From Tumebacillus permanentifrigoris (GTDB lineage Bacteria; Bacillota; Bacilli; Tumebacillales; Tumebacillaceae): DNA of 64,000 nt. The stretch lies in the NCBI RefSeq assembly GCF_003148565.1, contig NZ_QGGL01000006.1:1-64000 (forward strand), read 5' to 3'. Below are positions 47,821 to 55,950 of this stretch, in pieces (within the stretch, counting starts at the first letter, position 1; each line of letters opens with the position of its first letter). Under the pieces are notes generated by a model. That model was not told the DNA's origin and ran no database searches. It saw only the letters and a program-made list of their open reading frames with translations. The translations under genes were made by a program, and so were the position numbers.

Positions 47821-48539
47821 AAAAACGGCTAGGGTCCGTGCTGTTCATCGCGCTTGCTCTGGGCGGGATCTATCTCGCCTACACGTTCTGGCCTGATGAG
47901 GACCTGAACTGGGCGCTCACCTCCCTGCTGCTCCTCCTGCTCGGACTCGGTCTGTTCTACCTGCGTTACGAACGCGCCCACGTCTCCTCGAAGGAGATGG
48001 CGGTCATCGCATCGCTTGCCGCATTCGCCGTCGTCGGGCGGATAATTTTTGCCCCGTTTCCGAACTTCAAGCCGACCACGTATCTCGTCATCCTCGCAGG
48101 CTATGTGTTTGGCCCGCGTGCTGGATTCATGGTCGGCACCACCGCCGCGATCGCGTCGAACGTCTACTTCGGGCAGGGCGCGTGGACCCCGTGGCAGATG
48201 GTCGCATGGGGTCTCGCCGGGGCCAGTGCGGGCGTGTTCGGCAGACTGCGCGGGGAAAAAGTGACGGCTTACGAGCTCGCCCTGTTCGGTCTGCTCTGGG
48301 GCTTCCTGTTTGGCTGGATCATGAACCTCTGGACGTGGCTGAGCACCGTCTACCCGCTGAACTTCGAGACGTGGCTGTTGACCAACACCTCGTCCTTGCT
48401 GTTCGACATCTCACATGCGGTGGCAAATGTGCTGTTCGCCCTGCTGCTGACCCGCCGCTTCCTGCCGATCCTCTGGCGGTTCCGCAAAAAGCTCACGATC
48501 ACAACCCTGGAGGTGCTGCCCCATGAAAAACACAACTAA
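47817..48539 (+). CDS. ECF transporter S component, probably cobalamin-specific
   Basis: A 240-residue membrane protein. After two N-terminal helices the S-component core begins KEMAVIASLAAFAVVGRIIFAPFPNFKPTTYLVILAGYVFGPRAGFMVG, followed by FGQGAWTPWQMVAWGLAGASAGVFGRL. This is the CbrT-like/DUF6580-ECF type found with cobalamin transport. Cobalamin specificity is inferred from the riboswitch and the DUF4430 partners. It overlaps both neighbours (4 and 17 bases). Confidence 0.85.
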   Translation: MKKRLGSVLFIALALGGIYLAYTFWPDEDLNWALTSLLLLLLGLGLFYLRYERAHVSSKEMAVIASLAAFAVVGRIIFAPFPNFKPTTYLVILAGYVFGPRAGFMVGTTAAIASNVYFGQGAWTPWQMVAWGLAGASAGVFGRLRGEKVTAYELALFGLLWGFLFGWIMNLWTWLSTVYPLNFETWLLTNTSSLLFDISHAVANVLFALLLTRRFLPILWRFRKKLTITTLEVLPHEKHN

Positions 48540-50046
48540 GTCCGCAGTCGTCGCGGTGCTCGCGATGTCCCTGCTCAGCCAACCGGTGTTCGCCACCGAT
48601 GCGCCGTCTCTGCTCGATCAACGCAATGCCGCGCTGAACGTCCTGCACAGCGACCTGCAGAAAAACGCCTTCAAATACACCGTCGGCTGGCCTGCCGTCG
48701 CCCTCTACGCGGCAGGAGAATCGGTCGCATCTCCGAAGTGGAGCAACGCGGATGGCAGCAACGGCATCACCTACCGCGAGGCGGAAGTTCGCCACAACAT
48801 CGGGCTCACCGACGCGACCACCGATTTCGAGAGCACGCTGCTCGGTCTGCTCAGCGCGGGTCAAAACCCGCGTGCTTTTGGCAAAAAGGACTTCCTCCAG
48901 GCGATCCTCTCCGCCCAACTCCCGAACGGAAAGTTTGCCGACTCGATCTATGGAGAGGGGGAGGAGTTGCTCAACCCGCACATCTATGGCATCATCGCGC
49001 TCTATTCTGCAGGCGTGCAAATTCCCAACGCCGACAAAGCCCGCGACTTCCTGCTCGCCAAGCAACACGCCGACGGTGGTTTTGACTGGCGGAGCGGGGA
49101 GAGCAAGTCCAACCCGGACGTCACGGCATTTGCCCTGATCGCGATGAATGCGCTCGGACTGGATCAATCGCACCCGTCCGTCCAGCGCGCGCTGAATTTC
49201 CTGAAGAGCATGCAAAACGAACGCGGCGGCTTCTCCTCAGAAGGTGCGGAGAACTCGGACTCGGCCTCGACCGTCCTGCAAGCGCTCGTCTCCTACGGCC
49301 TCGACGCGAAGACGTGGCAAAAGGGCGGGAACGACCCCTTTGCTTTTTTGAACACCTATCGCACAGCAAGCGGTGGCTTCGCGTACAACGTCGGCGGCGC
49401 GGCCAACCCGATGTCCACGCAGAACATCGTGATGGCGTACTCGGACGTTCTACATGGCAAGTCGGTGTTCCAGAAACTGCATGCGGAGAACGTCACCCAG
49501 CAAGCTGCGTGGAAGCCCGCGTTCCCCGATCTGCCGTTCAACCATCCCTACTACGCGGACAACATCAAATTGGCCAACCTCGGCGTCATCGCCGGGCACA
49601 CGGATGGGACCTATGGAACCAACGAGCCGATCACGCGTGAACAGTTCGCCAAAGTCCTCGTCGACGGATCGCTGGAACCACTCAAGGGCGAAGTCGGCCC
49701 GCACACCCAAGCCTTCACCGATGTCGATGGTGGCTGGGCGAATCCGTACATCGCGGTGGCCTTGAAGCACAAGCTCGTCTACGGCACGTCCACGACGACC
49801 TACAATCCCCTCGGGGAGATCACCGGGGCAGAAGTGTTGGCGATTCTCGTGCGGATGCTCGGCAGCCAGTACGAGCGGGACGCGTTGAGCCGTCCGAAGA
49901 CCGAGTGGTACGACGGCTACGTGTCCGTCGCCAAGGAACACGGCCTGCTCTACCCGAACTTCCGTGCGGACACGCCCGCGACGCGCGCCGAAGTCGGCTA
50001 TTCCTTTGTCCGACTCTACGACGACCAGATCAAATCGGCACACTGA
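48523..50046 (+). CDS. SLH-anchored alpha/alpha-barrel (prenyltransferase/squalene-cyclase-like) protein
   Basis: A 507-residue exported protein. Signal peptide ends QPVFATDA. Residues about 30-330 are repeats of the terpenoid-cyclase/prenyltransferase alpha6-alpha6 barrel (FLQAILSAQLPNGKFADS, FLLAKQHADGGFDWRSGES, FLKSMQNERGGFSSEGAENSDSASTVLQAL). This is the fold of the N-terminal domain of intrinsic factor and transcobalamin. Two to three SLH repeats (about 335-507) anchor it. It overlaps the S-component gene by 17 bases. With the DUF4430 proteins it could clamp cobalamin between two domains on separate chains. Confidence 0.88.
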   Translation: MKNTTKSAVVAVLAMSLLSQPVFATDAPSLLDQRNAALNVLHSDLQKNAFKYTVGWPAVALYAAGESVASPKWSNADGSNGITYREAEVRHNIGLTDATTDFESTLLGLLSAGQNPRAFGKKDFLQAILSAQLPNGKFADSIYGEGEELLNPHIYGIIALYSAGVQIPNADKARDFLLAKQHADGGFDWRSGESKSNPDVTAFALIAMNALGLDQSHPSVQRALNFLKSMQNERGGFSSEGAENSDSASTVLQALVSYGLDAKTWQKGGNDPFAFLNTYRTASGGFAYNVGGAANPMSTQNIVMAYSDVLHGKSVFQKLHAENVTQQAAWKPAFPDLPFNHPYYADNIKLANLGVIAGHTDGTYGTNEPITREQFAKVLVDGSLEPLKGEVGPHTQAFTDVDGGWANPYIAVALKHKLVYGTSTTTYNPLGEITGAEVLAILVRMLGSQYERDALSRPKTEWYDGYVSVAKEHGLLYPNFRADTPATRAEVGYSFVRLYDDQIKSAH

Positions 50047-50059
50047 GATCGCACCACGC

Positions 50060-50101
50060 AAAAAGAGAGTCCGTCAACCGAAGTTGTGGACTCTCTTTTT
50101 T
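50060..50101. terminator. Terminator at the end of the cobalamin operon
   Basis: AAAAGAGAGTCC pairs with GGACTCTCTTTT around a 15-base loop; also serves convergent rsfA. Confidence 0.92.
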
Positions 50102-50106
50102 AGCGC

Positions 50107-50724
50107 TTACTCAAGCTCTTGTCCTGATTCCAGCGCCTCAAGGTCGCCATCCTCTGCGAGGTGGAAGCGCGGTTGTCCGTTGCCTTGTTGCTCCAGTTCC
50201 AGAATTCGACGCGCCCGATCCATGATCTCAAGCAGGGTTTTGGAGTCTTCCGTCAGCGGGCTTTGCCCGTTCTGTGTGCGCAGGTTGTTGTTCTCGTAGG
50301 CGAGTTGGTGCAATTGGATTTCAAGCTCGATGACTTTCTGTTCCAACAGACGAGACTTTTCTTGTAAGTTGAAGTACTCCCGTTCGTGGTTTTTCAAGGC
50401 GCGGATGATGCCGTCAATCGAGGTGTCATCCAAGTCTGGGCCATACACCCGACGCTGTTTGGCTTGTTGACGGATGGAGAGGCGTTCCTTTTTGGCGCTT
50501 TTCGCTTCCTTGATGCCGTCTTCGTAATGCTTGCGAACGACACCGTTCCATCTATAACCACAAGCAGCAGGTGTACGGCCCAGCAGGTTGGCAGATTCCA
50601 CGAAAGCGTTCAATTGCGTACTGCCTTCTCGTATATGACGCAGAACGATCTCTGCCAACTTCCGGTCATCATCCGCCGTCCAAGCGTCTGAGCGGGTGGT
50701 CCAACGTTCAACTGTTTCCATCAT
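50107..50724 (-). CDS. rsfA: RsfA-like Myb/SANT prespore regulator
   Basis: A 205-residue transcription factor. The N-terminal Myb/SANT-like domain reads RSDAWTADDDRKLAEIVLRHIREGSTQL and LLGRTPAACGYRWNGVVRKHY, which is diagnostic of RsfA-type regulators. A long C-terminal coiled coil (LKNHEREYFNLQEKSRLLEQ) follows. RsfA acts in the prespore under sigma-F in B. subtilis. GGAGGCGAT precedes ATG 50724. Evidence for an endospore-forming host. Confidence 0.88.
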   Translation of the reverse strand: MMETVERWTTRSDAWTADDDRKLAEIVLRHIREGSTQLNAFVESANLLGRTPAACGYRWNGVVRKHYEDGIKEAKSAKKERLSIRQQAKQRRVYGPDLDDTSIDGIIRALKNHEREYFNLQEKSRLLEQKVIELEIQLHQLAYENNNLRTQNGQSPLTEDSKTLLEIMDRARRILELEQQGNGQPRFHLAEDGDLEALESGQELE

Positions 50725-50887
50725 ATCGCCTCCAAAATCGTATACTACCTGTATGTCCCGCAGTTGGGAGATTGATACACTTTCATTCGTGAAATTTAGG
50801 TGTCTACTCCATTCATATGAGAGAGTCCGCCCATTCTGTCACTTTTCTTATACAAAAATAAGAAAAAGTTTTGGTTGAATTTTCGCC

Positions 50888-50917
50888 TTGACAAAAATCT
50901 GACAAGTAAGGTATTAT
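50888..50917 (+). promoter_or_regulatory. Promoter of the HAD phosphatase gene
   Basis: TTGACA (50888-50893), 18-base spacer, TATTAT (50912-50917). The remainder of 50725-50887 shows no gene. Confidence 0.65.
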
Positions 50918-50961
50918 TCCGATAATTTACTTCGCAAGCGAATACGGGAAGGAGCACCGTG

Positions 50962-51762
50962 ATGAGCAAAAAACTGATTGCGCTGGATCTCGATGGAACG
51001 CTACTCACTCGGGAGAAAAAAATCTCGCCGCGCACCCAGCGTGCCGTGCAACGCGCGATCGAGGACGGTCATCATGTCGTCATCGCCACGGGCCGGCCGT
51101 TTCGGTCGAGCGTGCAATACTACCGCGAGCTGGGTCTTACCACCCCGATGGTCAACTTTAACGGCGCGTTGGTCCACCATGCGGATGACGCTGAGTGGGG
51201 GCACCATCATTTCCCGATGGAGCGCGAGACGGCCCTGAAGATCCTGGAAGTCTGTGAGCAATTCCGCGCAGAGAACGTGATCGTGGAAGTCAAGGACGAC
51301 TACTATTTGAAACAGCACGATGACAACTTGGTGCGATTTATGGGGGAAGGGCATACGCCGCTGGGCGTCGGTCACATCCCGAGCCTGTTGAACGATCATC
51401 CGACATCTGTGCTGATCTACCCGCAGCGTGAGAACATGCGCGAGTTGCGCGAACACCTCAGCGAATTTCACGCCGGTGTCATCGAGCACCGTCTCTGGGG
51501 CGCTCCGTGGCACGTCATCGAGATCGTCAAAGCGGGCGTGAACAAAGCGACAGGCTTGCAGGTGATCGCCAATCACTTCGGGATTGCACAGGAACATGTC
51601 ATCGCATTTGGCGATGAGGACAACGATTTGGAGATGATCGAATATGCTGGGCATGGCGTCGCGATGGGCAACGCCAACCCGATGCTGAAAGCCATCGCCA
51701 ACCAAATCACCGACACCAACGACAACGACGGCATCGCATTTGTCTTGGAAAAGCTGCTCTGA
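50962..51762 (+). CDS. Cof-type HAD phosphatase
   Basis: A 266-residue HAD hydrolase of the Cof/SupH type: motif I LIALDLDGTLL with nucleophilic Asp, motif II VIATGRPF, motif III Lys (NKATGLQVIANHFG) and motif IV AFGDEDNDLEMI. The C2 cap lies between. It probably dephosphorylates small sugar or flavin phosphates. ATG 50962 follows GGAAGGAGC. Confidence 0.93.
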   Translation: MSKKLIALDLDGTLLTREKKISPRTQRAVQRAIEDGHHVVIATGRPFRSSVQYYRELGLTTPMVNFNGALVHHADDAEWGHHHFPMERETALKILEVCEQFRAENVIVEVKDDYYLKQHDDNLVRFMGEGHTPLGVGHIPSLLNDHPTSVLIYPQRENMRELREHLSEFHAGVIEHRLWGAPWHVIEIVKAGVNKATGLQVIANHFGIAQEHVIAFGDEDNDLEMIEYAGHGVAMGNANPMLKAIANQITDTNDNDGIAFVLEKLL

Positions 51763-51790
51763 CCGTGACCGGTCGGCGCAGCTTTTTTTC
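51751..51790 (+). terminator. Terminator overlapping the HAD stop codon
   Basis: AAGCTGC and GCAGCTT enclose an inner GACCG/CGGTC stem and are followed by TTTTT. Between here and 52011 the DNA is AT-rich with no gene; it probably holds the promoter of the sigma gene. Confidence 0.75.
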
Positions 51791-52010
51791 TGAATTCTGA
51801 CGGAAACGCGTGGACGAGCAGGAATGTCCAGTAGGGCGGGCGTATATATAAGTAAAAACCGACATCGATAATATTTATTTACTCTGCCGAATATATCGTT
51901 TAATGTCGGAAAAGTTCGGAAACTATTTCTCCGGACAGGTTGTGAAAAGGATAAACGAAACGCATTTACTAGTAATTTCGAATTCACAATGAAAAAAGGG
52001 AGGGAGCACC

Positions 52011-52607
52011 ATGTCGAGAACACAGTCGCCCGTCGTGCCTTTTTTCAGCAATCCGTTGTTGCACCGCTTCTTGCAGGTGGCTGACAATCGTCGGCTGTTC
52101 ACCAATGTCATCCTGACACGCAACGAAGCGGACCGGTTGGAGTTGGAGAGGCGTTTCGCCGAACATTACTTTGAAATGCGCTTCCTCGGATTCGTCCGCA
52201 AACACATTCATTATGAGGCGCTGCATCTGCTCAACAAGTCGCGCGCGAAAGCCAAGCAGGAACCCTTGCTCCTAAACATGCCGCTCTCGTCGGAGGAAGC
52301 GGGGGGCCATGAGCGCATCGAGCTCTTGGAGGACCCGCATATGTCGGTGGAGATGCAGGTGGTCGAGGAGTCGGAGGAGTTGCTGAACCTGACCGGCAAC
52401 CCGGCTTTGCATGAGGCGATTCAAGGGTTGACACACAAGCAACAGACGGTGTTGTATCTCTTGTATGTCAAGCAGCGCACCGAGGCGGAGATCTCTGCGG
52501 AATTAGGGGTCAGTCAGCAAGCGATCAACAAACTCAAGCAGTCATCGCTTGGTTTGTTGCGCAAAAAAATGTCGCGATCGCCGACGGAGAGGTCGGTGGG
52601 TCGATGA
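52011..52607 (+). CDS. SigO-like sigma factor subunit (region 4)
   Basis: A 198-residue sigma-70-like protein without a recognisable full region 2. The C-terminal part is a region 4 HTH: LHEAIQGLTHKQQTVLYLLYVKQRTEAEISAELGVSQQAINKLKQSSLGLLRKKM. The front part (LTRNEADRLELERRFAEHYFEMRFLGFVRKHI) is helical. Size and partner match B. subtilis SigO (YvrI), which needs a separate RsoA subunit supplying region 2. The next gene, overlapping by four bases, is that partner. GGGAGGGAGC precedes ATG 52011. Confidence 0.82.
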   Translation: MSRTQSPVVPFFSNPLLHRFLQVADNRRLFTNVILTRNEADRLELERRFAEHYFEMRFLGFVRKHIHYEALHLLNKSRAKAKQEPLLLNMPLSSEEAGGHERIELLEDPHMSVEMQVVEESEELLNLTGNPALHEAIQGLTHKQQTVLYLLYVKQRTEAEISAELGVSQQAINKLKQSSLGLLRKKMSRSPTERSVGR

Positions 52608-52864
52608 GAGAGGAGACGTTGCGCTCGTTGATCTTGCGCGCCAAATCAGGCGACTCTGAGGCGTTGCAGACGGTCATCGAACGCTTTCGCCCACTGATCA
52701 AAAAGTACACGCGTCAAGCGGATCTCAAGGATGCACATGATCTTGAGCAAGAACTGATCTTGCGGTTGATCGTCCTGGTCCGTTCCTATCGAGAGGAGCT
52801 GCCGTATGGTTTTATGGAACTGGTGGAACAGGAATGGGCGAAAAACTCTCGACTGTCCAACTAA
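52604..52864 (+). CDS. RsoA-like sigma co-factor (region 2-like)
   Basis: An 86-residue helical protein: ILRAKSGDSEALQTVIERFRPLIKKYTRQADLKDAHDLEQELILRLI. This is sigma region 2.1-2.2-like sequence (helix-turn-helix HTH_16 type) standing alone. In B. subtilis RsoA plays this part with SigO to form a two-chain sigma factor. The ATGA overlap with the region 4 subunit gives equal synthesis. Confidence 0.82.
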   Translation: MREETLRSLILRAKSGDSEALQTVIERFRPLIKKYTRQADLKDAHDLEQELILRLIVLVRSYREELPYGFMELVEQEWAKNSRLSN

Positions 52865-52869
52865 CACGT

Positions 52870-52910
52870 GATGCGTCTCGACCAGGGGGTATGGTCGGGG
52901 CGCTTTTTTG
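52870..52910 (+). terminator. Terminator after the split sigma genes
   Basis: CGTCTCGACC and GGTCGGGGCG pair with G-T wobbles, followed by CTTTTTTG. Confidence 0.8.
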
Positions 52911-52953
52911 TGTGCTTGGTGTGGACAGAACAGAATAGCCTAGAGGTATCCGA

Positions 52954-52982
52954 TTGTAAGTCCGGGTTTCGGGATGTATAAT
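52954..52982 (+). promoter_or_regulatory. Promoter of the MgtC-like gene
   Basis: TTGTAA (52954-52959), 17-base spacer, perfect TATAAT (52977-52982). Confidence 0.7.
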
Positions 52983-53047
52983 AAGGGACAATTCGATTGT
53001 CGTTTTGTAAAGATTTCGTAAATTGTCGGAGAGAAGGAGGGATCGAG

Positions 53048-53644
53048 ATGACAGCGATCTGGCAAGATCTCTTGAAGGAACTCTCGGTCATTGATATCGT
53101 GGCGGTGCGCTTGATCATCGCATTCATCGCAGGGGCGATCATGGGCATGGAGCGTGAGCGCAACCTGAAGGCGTCGAATGTGGGGAGTGCCACGGGTGCC
53201 GGGTTCCGCACGTACTCGCTGGTCTGTCTCGGATCGTGCATGTATGCACTGGCCTCTGAGTTCGGGTTCCCTGCGACCGGTCCGACGATGGACCCTGGAC
53301 GGGTGGCGGCTCAAGTCGTCGCTGGCGTTGGGTTCCTTGGAGCGGGCACGATCATCAAGGACAAAAGTGGATTTGTACGGGGTTTGACCACGGCGGCGGG
53401 TCTGTGGGTCGCAGCTGCGATCGGGTTGATGATCGGGGCGGGCATGTACCTGAGTGGAATCTTGTCCTCGCTGCTGGTCTTCGTCATCCTCGATGCGCAT
53501 CACCTGTTCCCGCGCATGTTCCGCAGATGGGGCTCAGCGGAGACCGGGTTGAACGATGAGGAACAGGACAATGCAGAGAAGCGCAAGGACAATCAACAAG
53601 ATGAAGATCGACCAGAAAAACACGAAGGTCAGGGTGTATCTTAG
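53048..53644 (+). CDS. MgtC/SapB family membrane protein
   Basis: A 198-residue protein with four or five membrane helices and the MgtC signature: VRLIIAFIAGAIMGMERE, FRTYSLVCLGSCMYALAS, RVAAQVVAGVGFLGAGTIIKDKSGFVRGLTTAAGLWVAAAIGL. A charged cytosolic tail follows. MgtC-like proteins affect Mg2+ homeostasis and the F-ATPase; which applies here is unknown. ATG 53048 follows GAAGGAGGG. Confidence 0.92.
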   Translation: MTAIWQDLLKELSVIDIVAVRLIIAFIAGAIMGMERERNLKASNVGSATGAGFRTYSLVCLGSCMYALASEFGFPATGPTMDPGRVAAQVVAGVGFLGAGTIIKDKSGFVRGLTTAAGLWVAAAIGLMIGAGMYLSGILSSLLVFVILDAHHLFPRMFRRWGSAETGLNDEEQDNAEKRKDNQQDEDRPEKHEGQGVS

Positions 53645-53666
53645 CGATACACTCTTTTTTTATGTT
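53635..53666 (+). terminator. Terminator overlapping the end of the MgtC-like gene
   Basis: GTGTATC and GATACAC pair around TTAGC, followed by TCTTTTTTT. Confidence 0.82.
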
Positions 53667-53716
53667 TTTTACTGCTTTTTTTGTGTGTGAATGCGTGGTA
53701 CACTCTGGATATTGGA

Positions 53717-53747
53717 TTGTTAACTTGAAATCTAGCTAGGTTGACAA
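53717..53747 (+). promoter_or_regulatory. BirA operator of the biotin operon
   Basis: TTGTTAAC (53717-53724), 15-base spacer, GTTGACAA (53740-53747), the spacing and half-sites of Gram-positive BirA boxes. Biotinyl-AMP-loaded BirA should repress bioW-bioB. Confidence 0.85.
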
Positions 53748-53766
53748 ACGAACGGGGGTTTGGTCG

Positions 53767-54552
53767 GTGCAGCAGGAGTACTACAGTGTCCGGATGCGTG
53801 CAGCGGAGGATGGGGCGCACATCTCGGGAGGAGAGCGGTTGGTGTCGGCGGAGGAGATCGAGGCGCGAGTTCAGGCGTTGGTGCGCAGGGCGTTGACGCA
53901 TGAGTTGGGACGACCGGATCTGATCCAAGTCACGGTGGAGCGCGTGTTGGGCTCCGATGTGCGTGGCGTACAGGCGTTGCCGATCTCGAAGCGCCCGGTG
54001 CAGACGGTGGAGCAGGGGCGAGCGATGGCGATCGAGGAACTTGTGAAGGCCGGCATCTCCCGCGAGGTCGCAGCACAGGCGGTGCAGTGGATCGCCACAG
54101 GGCCGGGACCAGCGGGCACGGTGATGCGCGGGGCCCTCGTGATGGACGCCGACACAGGAGCGCGGTTGGAAAGCGATCCGGCTCGCGGTGTGCGCGTCTC
54201 CAAGATCGACTGGCAGCCAGAGGCGTTGGCAAGTTGGCAGGACGCAGTCCGTGCGGAGGGGATCGCCAATGAGCGGATAGCCGAGGCGTTGGCGATCGCT
54301 TCAAAAGTCGTCGCGACGACGGGCACAGTCGCGGAGCTCTGCTGGTCGGACGATCCTGGGTACGTTTCCGGATATGTCGCGTCATCAGCGCTCGGGTATG
54401 TGCGCATCCCGCACTTGAAGGAATGGGGCAGTCCACTGGGCGGACGGGTGTTTTTCGTGCGCGGAGTAGACGTGCTGGACTATGAAAAAGCGTTGCAGAC
54501 GCCGGTGCTGATCGATGCGATCCAGAGCCCGGCGCTAGTGAGAGGAGAGTAA
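53767..54552 (+). CDS. bioW: 6-carboxyhexanoate-CoA ligase (pimeloyl-CoA synthetase)
   Basis: A 261-residue enzyme making pimeloyl-CoA from pimelate, ATP and CoA, the first step of the BioW route to biotin. YYSVRMRAAEDGAHISGGERLVSA at the start, then VQALPISKRPVQTVEQGR, TGPGPAGTVMRGAL and DPGYVSGYVAS are family motifs. Starts at GTG 53767. First gene of bioWAFDB, behind the BirA operator. Confidence 0.93.
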   Translation: MQQEYYSVRMRAAEDGAHISGGERLVSAEEIEARVQALVRRALTHELGRPDLIQVTVERVLGSDVRGVQALPISKRPVQTVEQGRAMAIEELVKAGISREVAAQAVQWIATGPGPAGTVMRGALVMDADTGARLESDPARGVRVSKIDWQPEALASWQDAVRAEGIANERIAEALAIASKVVATTGTVAELCWSDDPGYVSGYVASSALGYVRIPHLKEWGSPLGGRVFFVRGVDVLDYEKALQTPVLIDAIQSPALVRGE

Positions 54553-54555
54553 AAC

Positions 54556-55950
54556 ATGTCAGACGAGTATCAAGCATTGGCTGAGAAAAGCAAGTCCTAT
54601 CTGTGGAACTCGTTCACACAGATGCAAGGCTATCACGAGGACCAACCGATCATCATCGAGTCTGGGGAAGGCGTGAAGCTGCGCGATGTGACCGGGCGGG
54701 AGTTTTACGACGGTGTGTCGTCGATCTGGCTAAACGTCCACGGGCACAACGTGCCTGAACTGAACCAAGCGATCACCGAGCAACTGGGGAAGATCGCGCA
54801 CTCGACGATTCTGGGCATGGCAAACGTCCCCGCGATTGAGTTGGCGGAGCAGATTGCCCGGCTGACTCCAGATGGGCTGCAAAAAGTGTTCTACTCCGAC
54901 TCGGGGGCGACATCGGTCGAGATCGCGATCAAGATGGCGTTCCAATATTGGCAGCACCGTGGCAAGCCAGAAAAGCAATCGTTCGTCACGATGAACAATG
55001 CCTACCACGGAGACACGATCGGCGCGGTATCGGTCGGGGCGATCGATCTGTACCACAAGGCATACTCGAAATTGCTGTTCCAGTCGTATCGCGTGGAATA
55101 TCCGTATTGCTACCGTTGCCCGGTCGGTCAGGAGCTGTCATCCTGCGCCTTCGCCTGCTTGCAACAAGTGGAACATTTATTAGAAGAAAAGGGTTCTGAA
55201 ATCGCCGGATTCCTGATCGAACCGATCGTCCAAGGGGCGTCGGGAATCATCACGATGCCCGCAGGATTCCTCGCCAGATTGCGCGAGTTGTGTACGAAGC
55301 ACGACGTGTTGATGATCTGCGACGAGGTCGCGACAGGGTTTGGACGGACGGGCAAGATGTTCGCTTGTGAGTATGACGGGGTCACGCCAGACATCATGTG
55401 CATGGGCAAGGGCTTGACTGGCGGCTATCTGCCGGTGGCGGCGACCGTGACGACCGATGAGGTGTATGACGCATTTTTGGGTACATATGAGAGCAAAAAG
55501 ACGTTTTTCCACGGCCATTCCTTTGCCGGGAACCAATTGGGTTGTGCGGTGGCTTTGGAGAACTTGAAATTGTTCGCCGAGCGCGATCTGGTGAACGAGG
55601 TGGCGAGAAAGTCTGCTTACCTCGCAGAGCGCCTGCAGCAGTTTCAAGAGTTGGCGCATGTCGGGGACATCCGGCAGCGCGGGTTCATGATCGGGATCGA
55701 ACTGGTTCGGGACAAGTCGACGAAGGAAGAGTATGAATGGCAGGAGAAAATCGGCCTGATCGTCTCCCGCCGCGCCTGTGAGCTAGGGATGATCATCCGA
55801 CCGCTAGGCAACGTCGTGGTGTTCATGCCGCCGCTGTCCTCGACGGAGGGAGAGTTGGATGCAATGATCGACATCCTGTACCAAGCGGTGGCGGACATCA
55901 CGGAACGTGGCGTGCAAGTCAGATCGGAGACGTTGCCCTATGGACTTTAA
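54556..55950 (+). CDS. bioA: Adenosylmethionine (or lysine)-8-amino-7-oxononanoate aminotransferase
   Basis: A 464-residue PLP enzyme converting KAPA to DAPA. Motifs: YLWNSFTQMQGYHEDQPIII, GVSSIWLNVHGH, YSDSGATSVEIAIKMAFQYW, NNAYHGDTIGAVSVG, ICDEVATGFGRTG and the PLP Lys in MGKGLTGGYLP. In Bacillus the related BioK uses lysine as donor; donor choice cannot be told here. It lies three bases after bioW and overlaps bioF by 11. Confidence 0.93.
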   Translation: MSDEYQALAEKSKSYLWNSFTQMQGYHEDQPIIIESGEGVKLRDVTGREFYDGVSSIWLNVHGHNVPELNQAITEQLGKIAHSTILGMANVPAIELAEQIARLTPDGLQKVFYSDSGATSVEIAIKMAFQYWQHRGKPEKQSFVTMNNAYHGDTIGAVSVGAIDLYHKAYSKLLFQSYRVEYPYCYRCPVGQELSSCAFACLQQVEHLLEEKGSEIAGFLIEPIVQGASGIITMPAGFLARLRELCTKHDVLMICDEVATGFGRTGKMFACEYDGVTPDIMCMGKGLTGGYLPVAATVTTDEVYDAFLGTYESKKTFFHGHSFAGNQLGCAVALENLKLFAERDLVNEVARKSAYLAERLQQFQELAHVGDIRQRGFMIGIELVRDKSTKEEYEWQEKIGLIVSRRACELGMIIRPLGNVVVFMPPLSSTEGELDAMIDILYQAVADITERGVQVRSETLPYGL

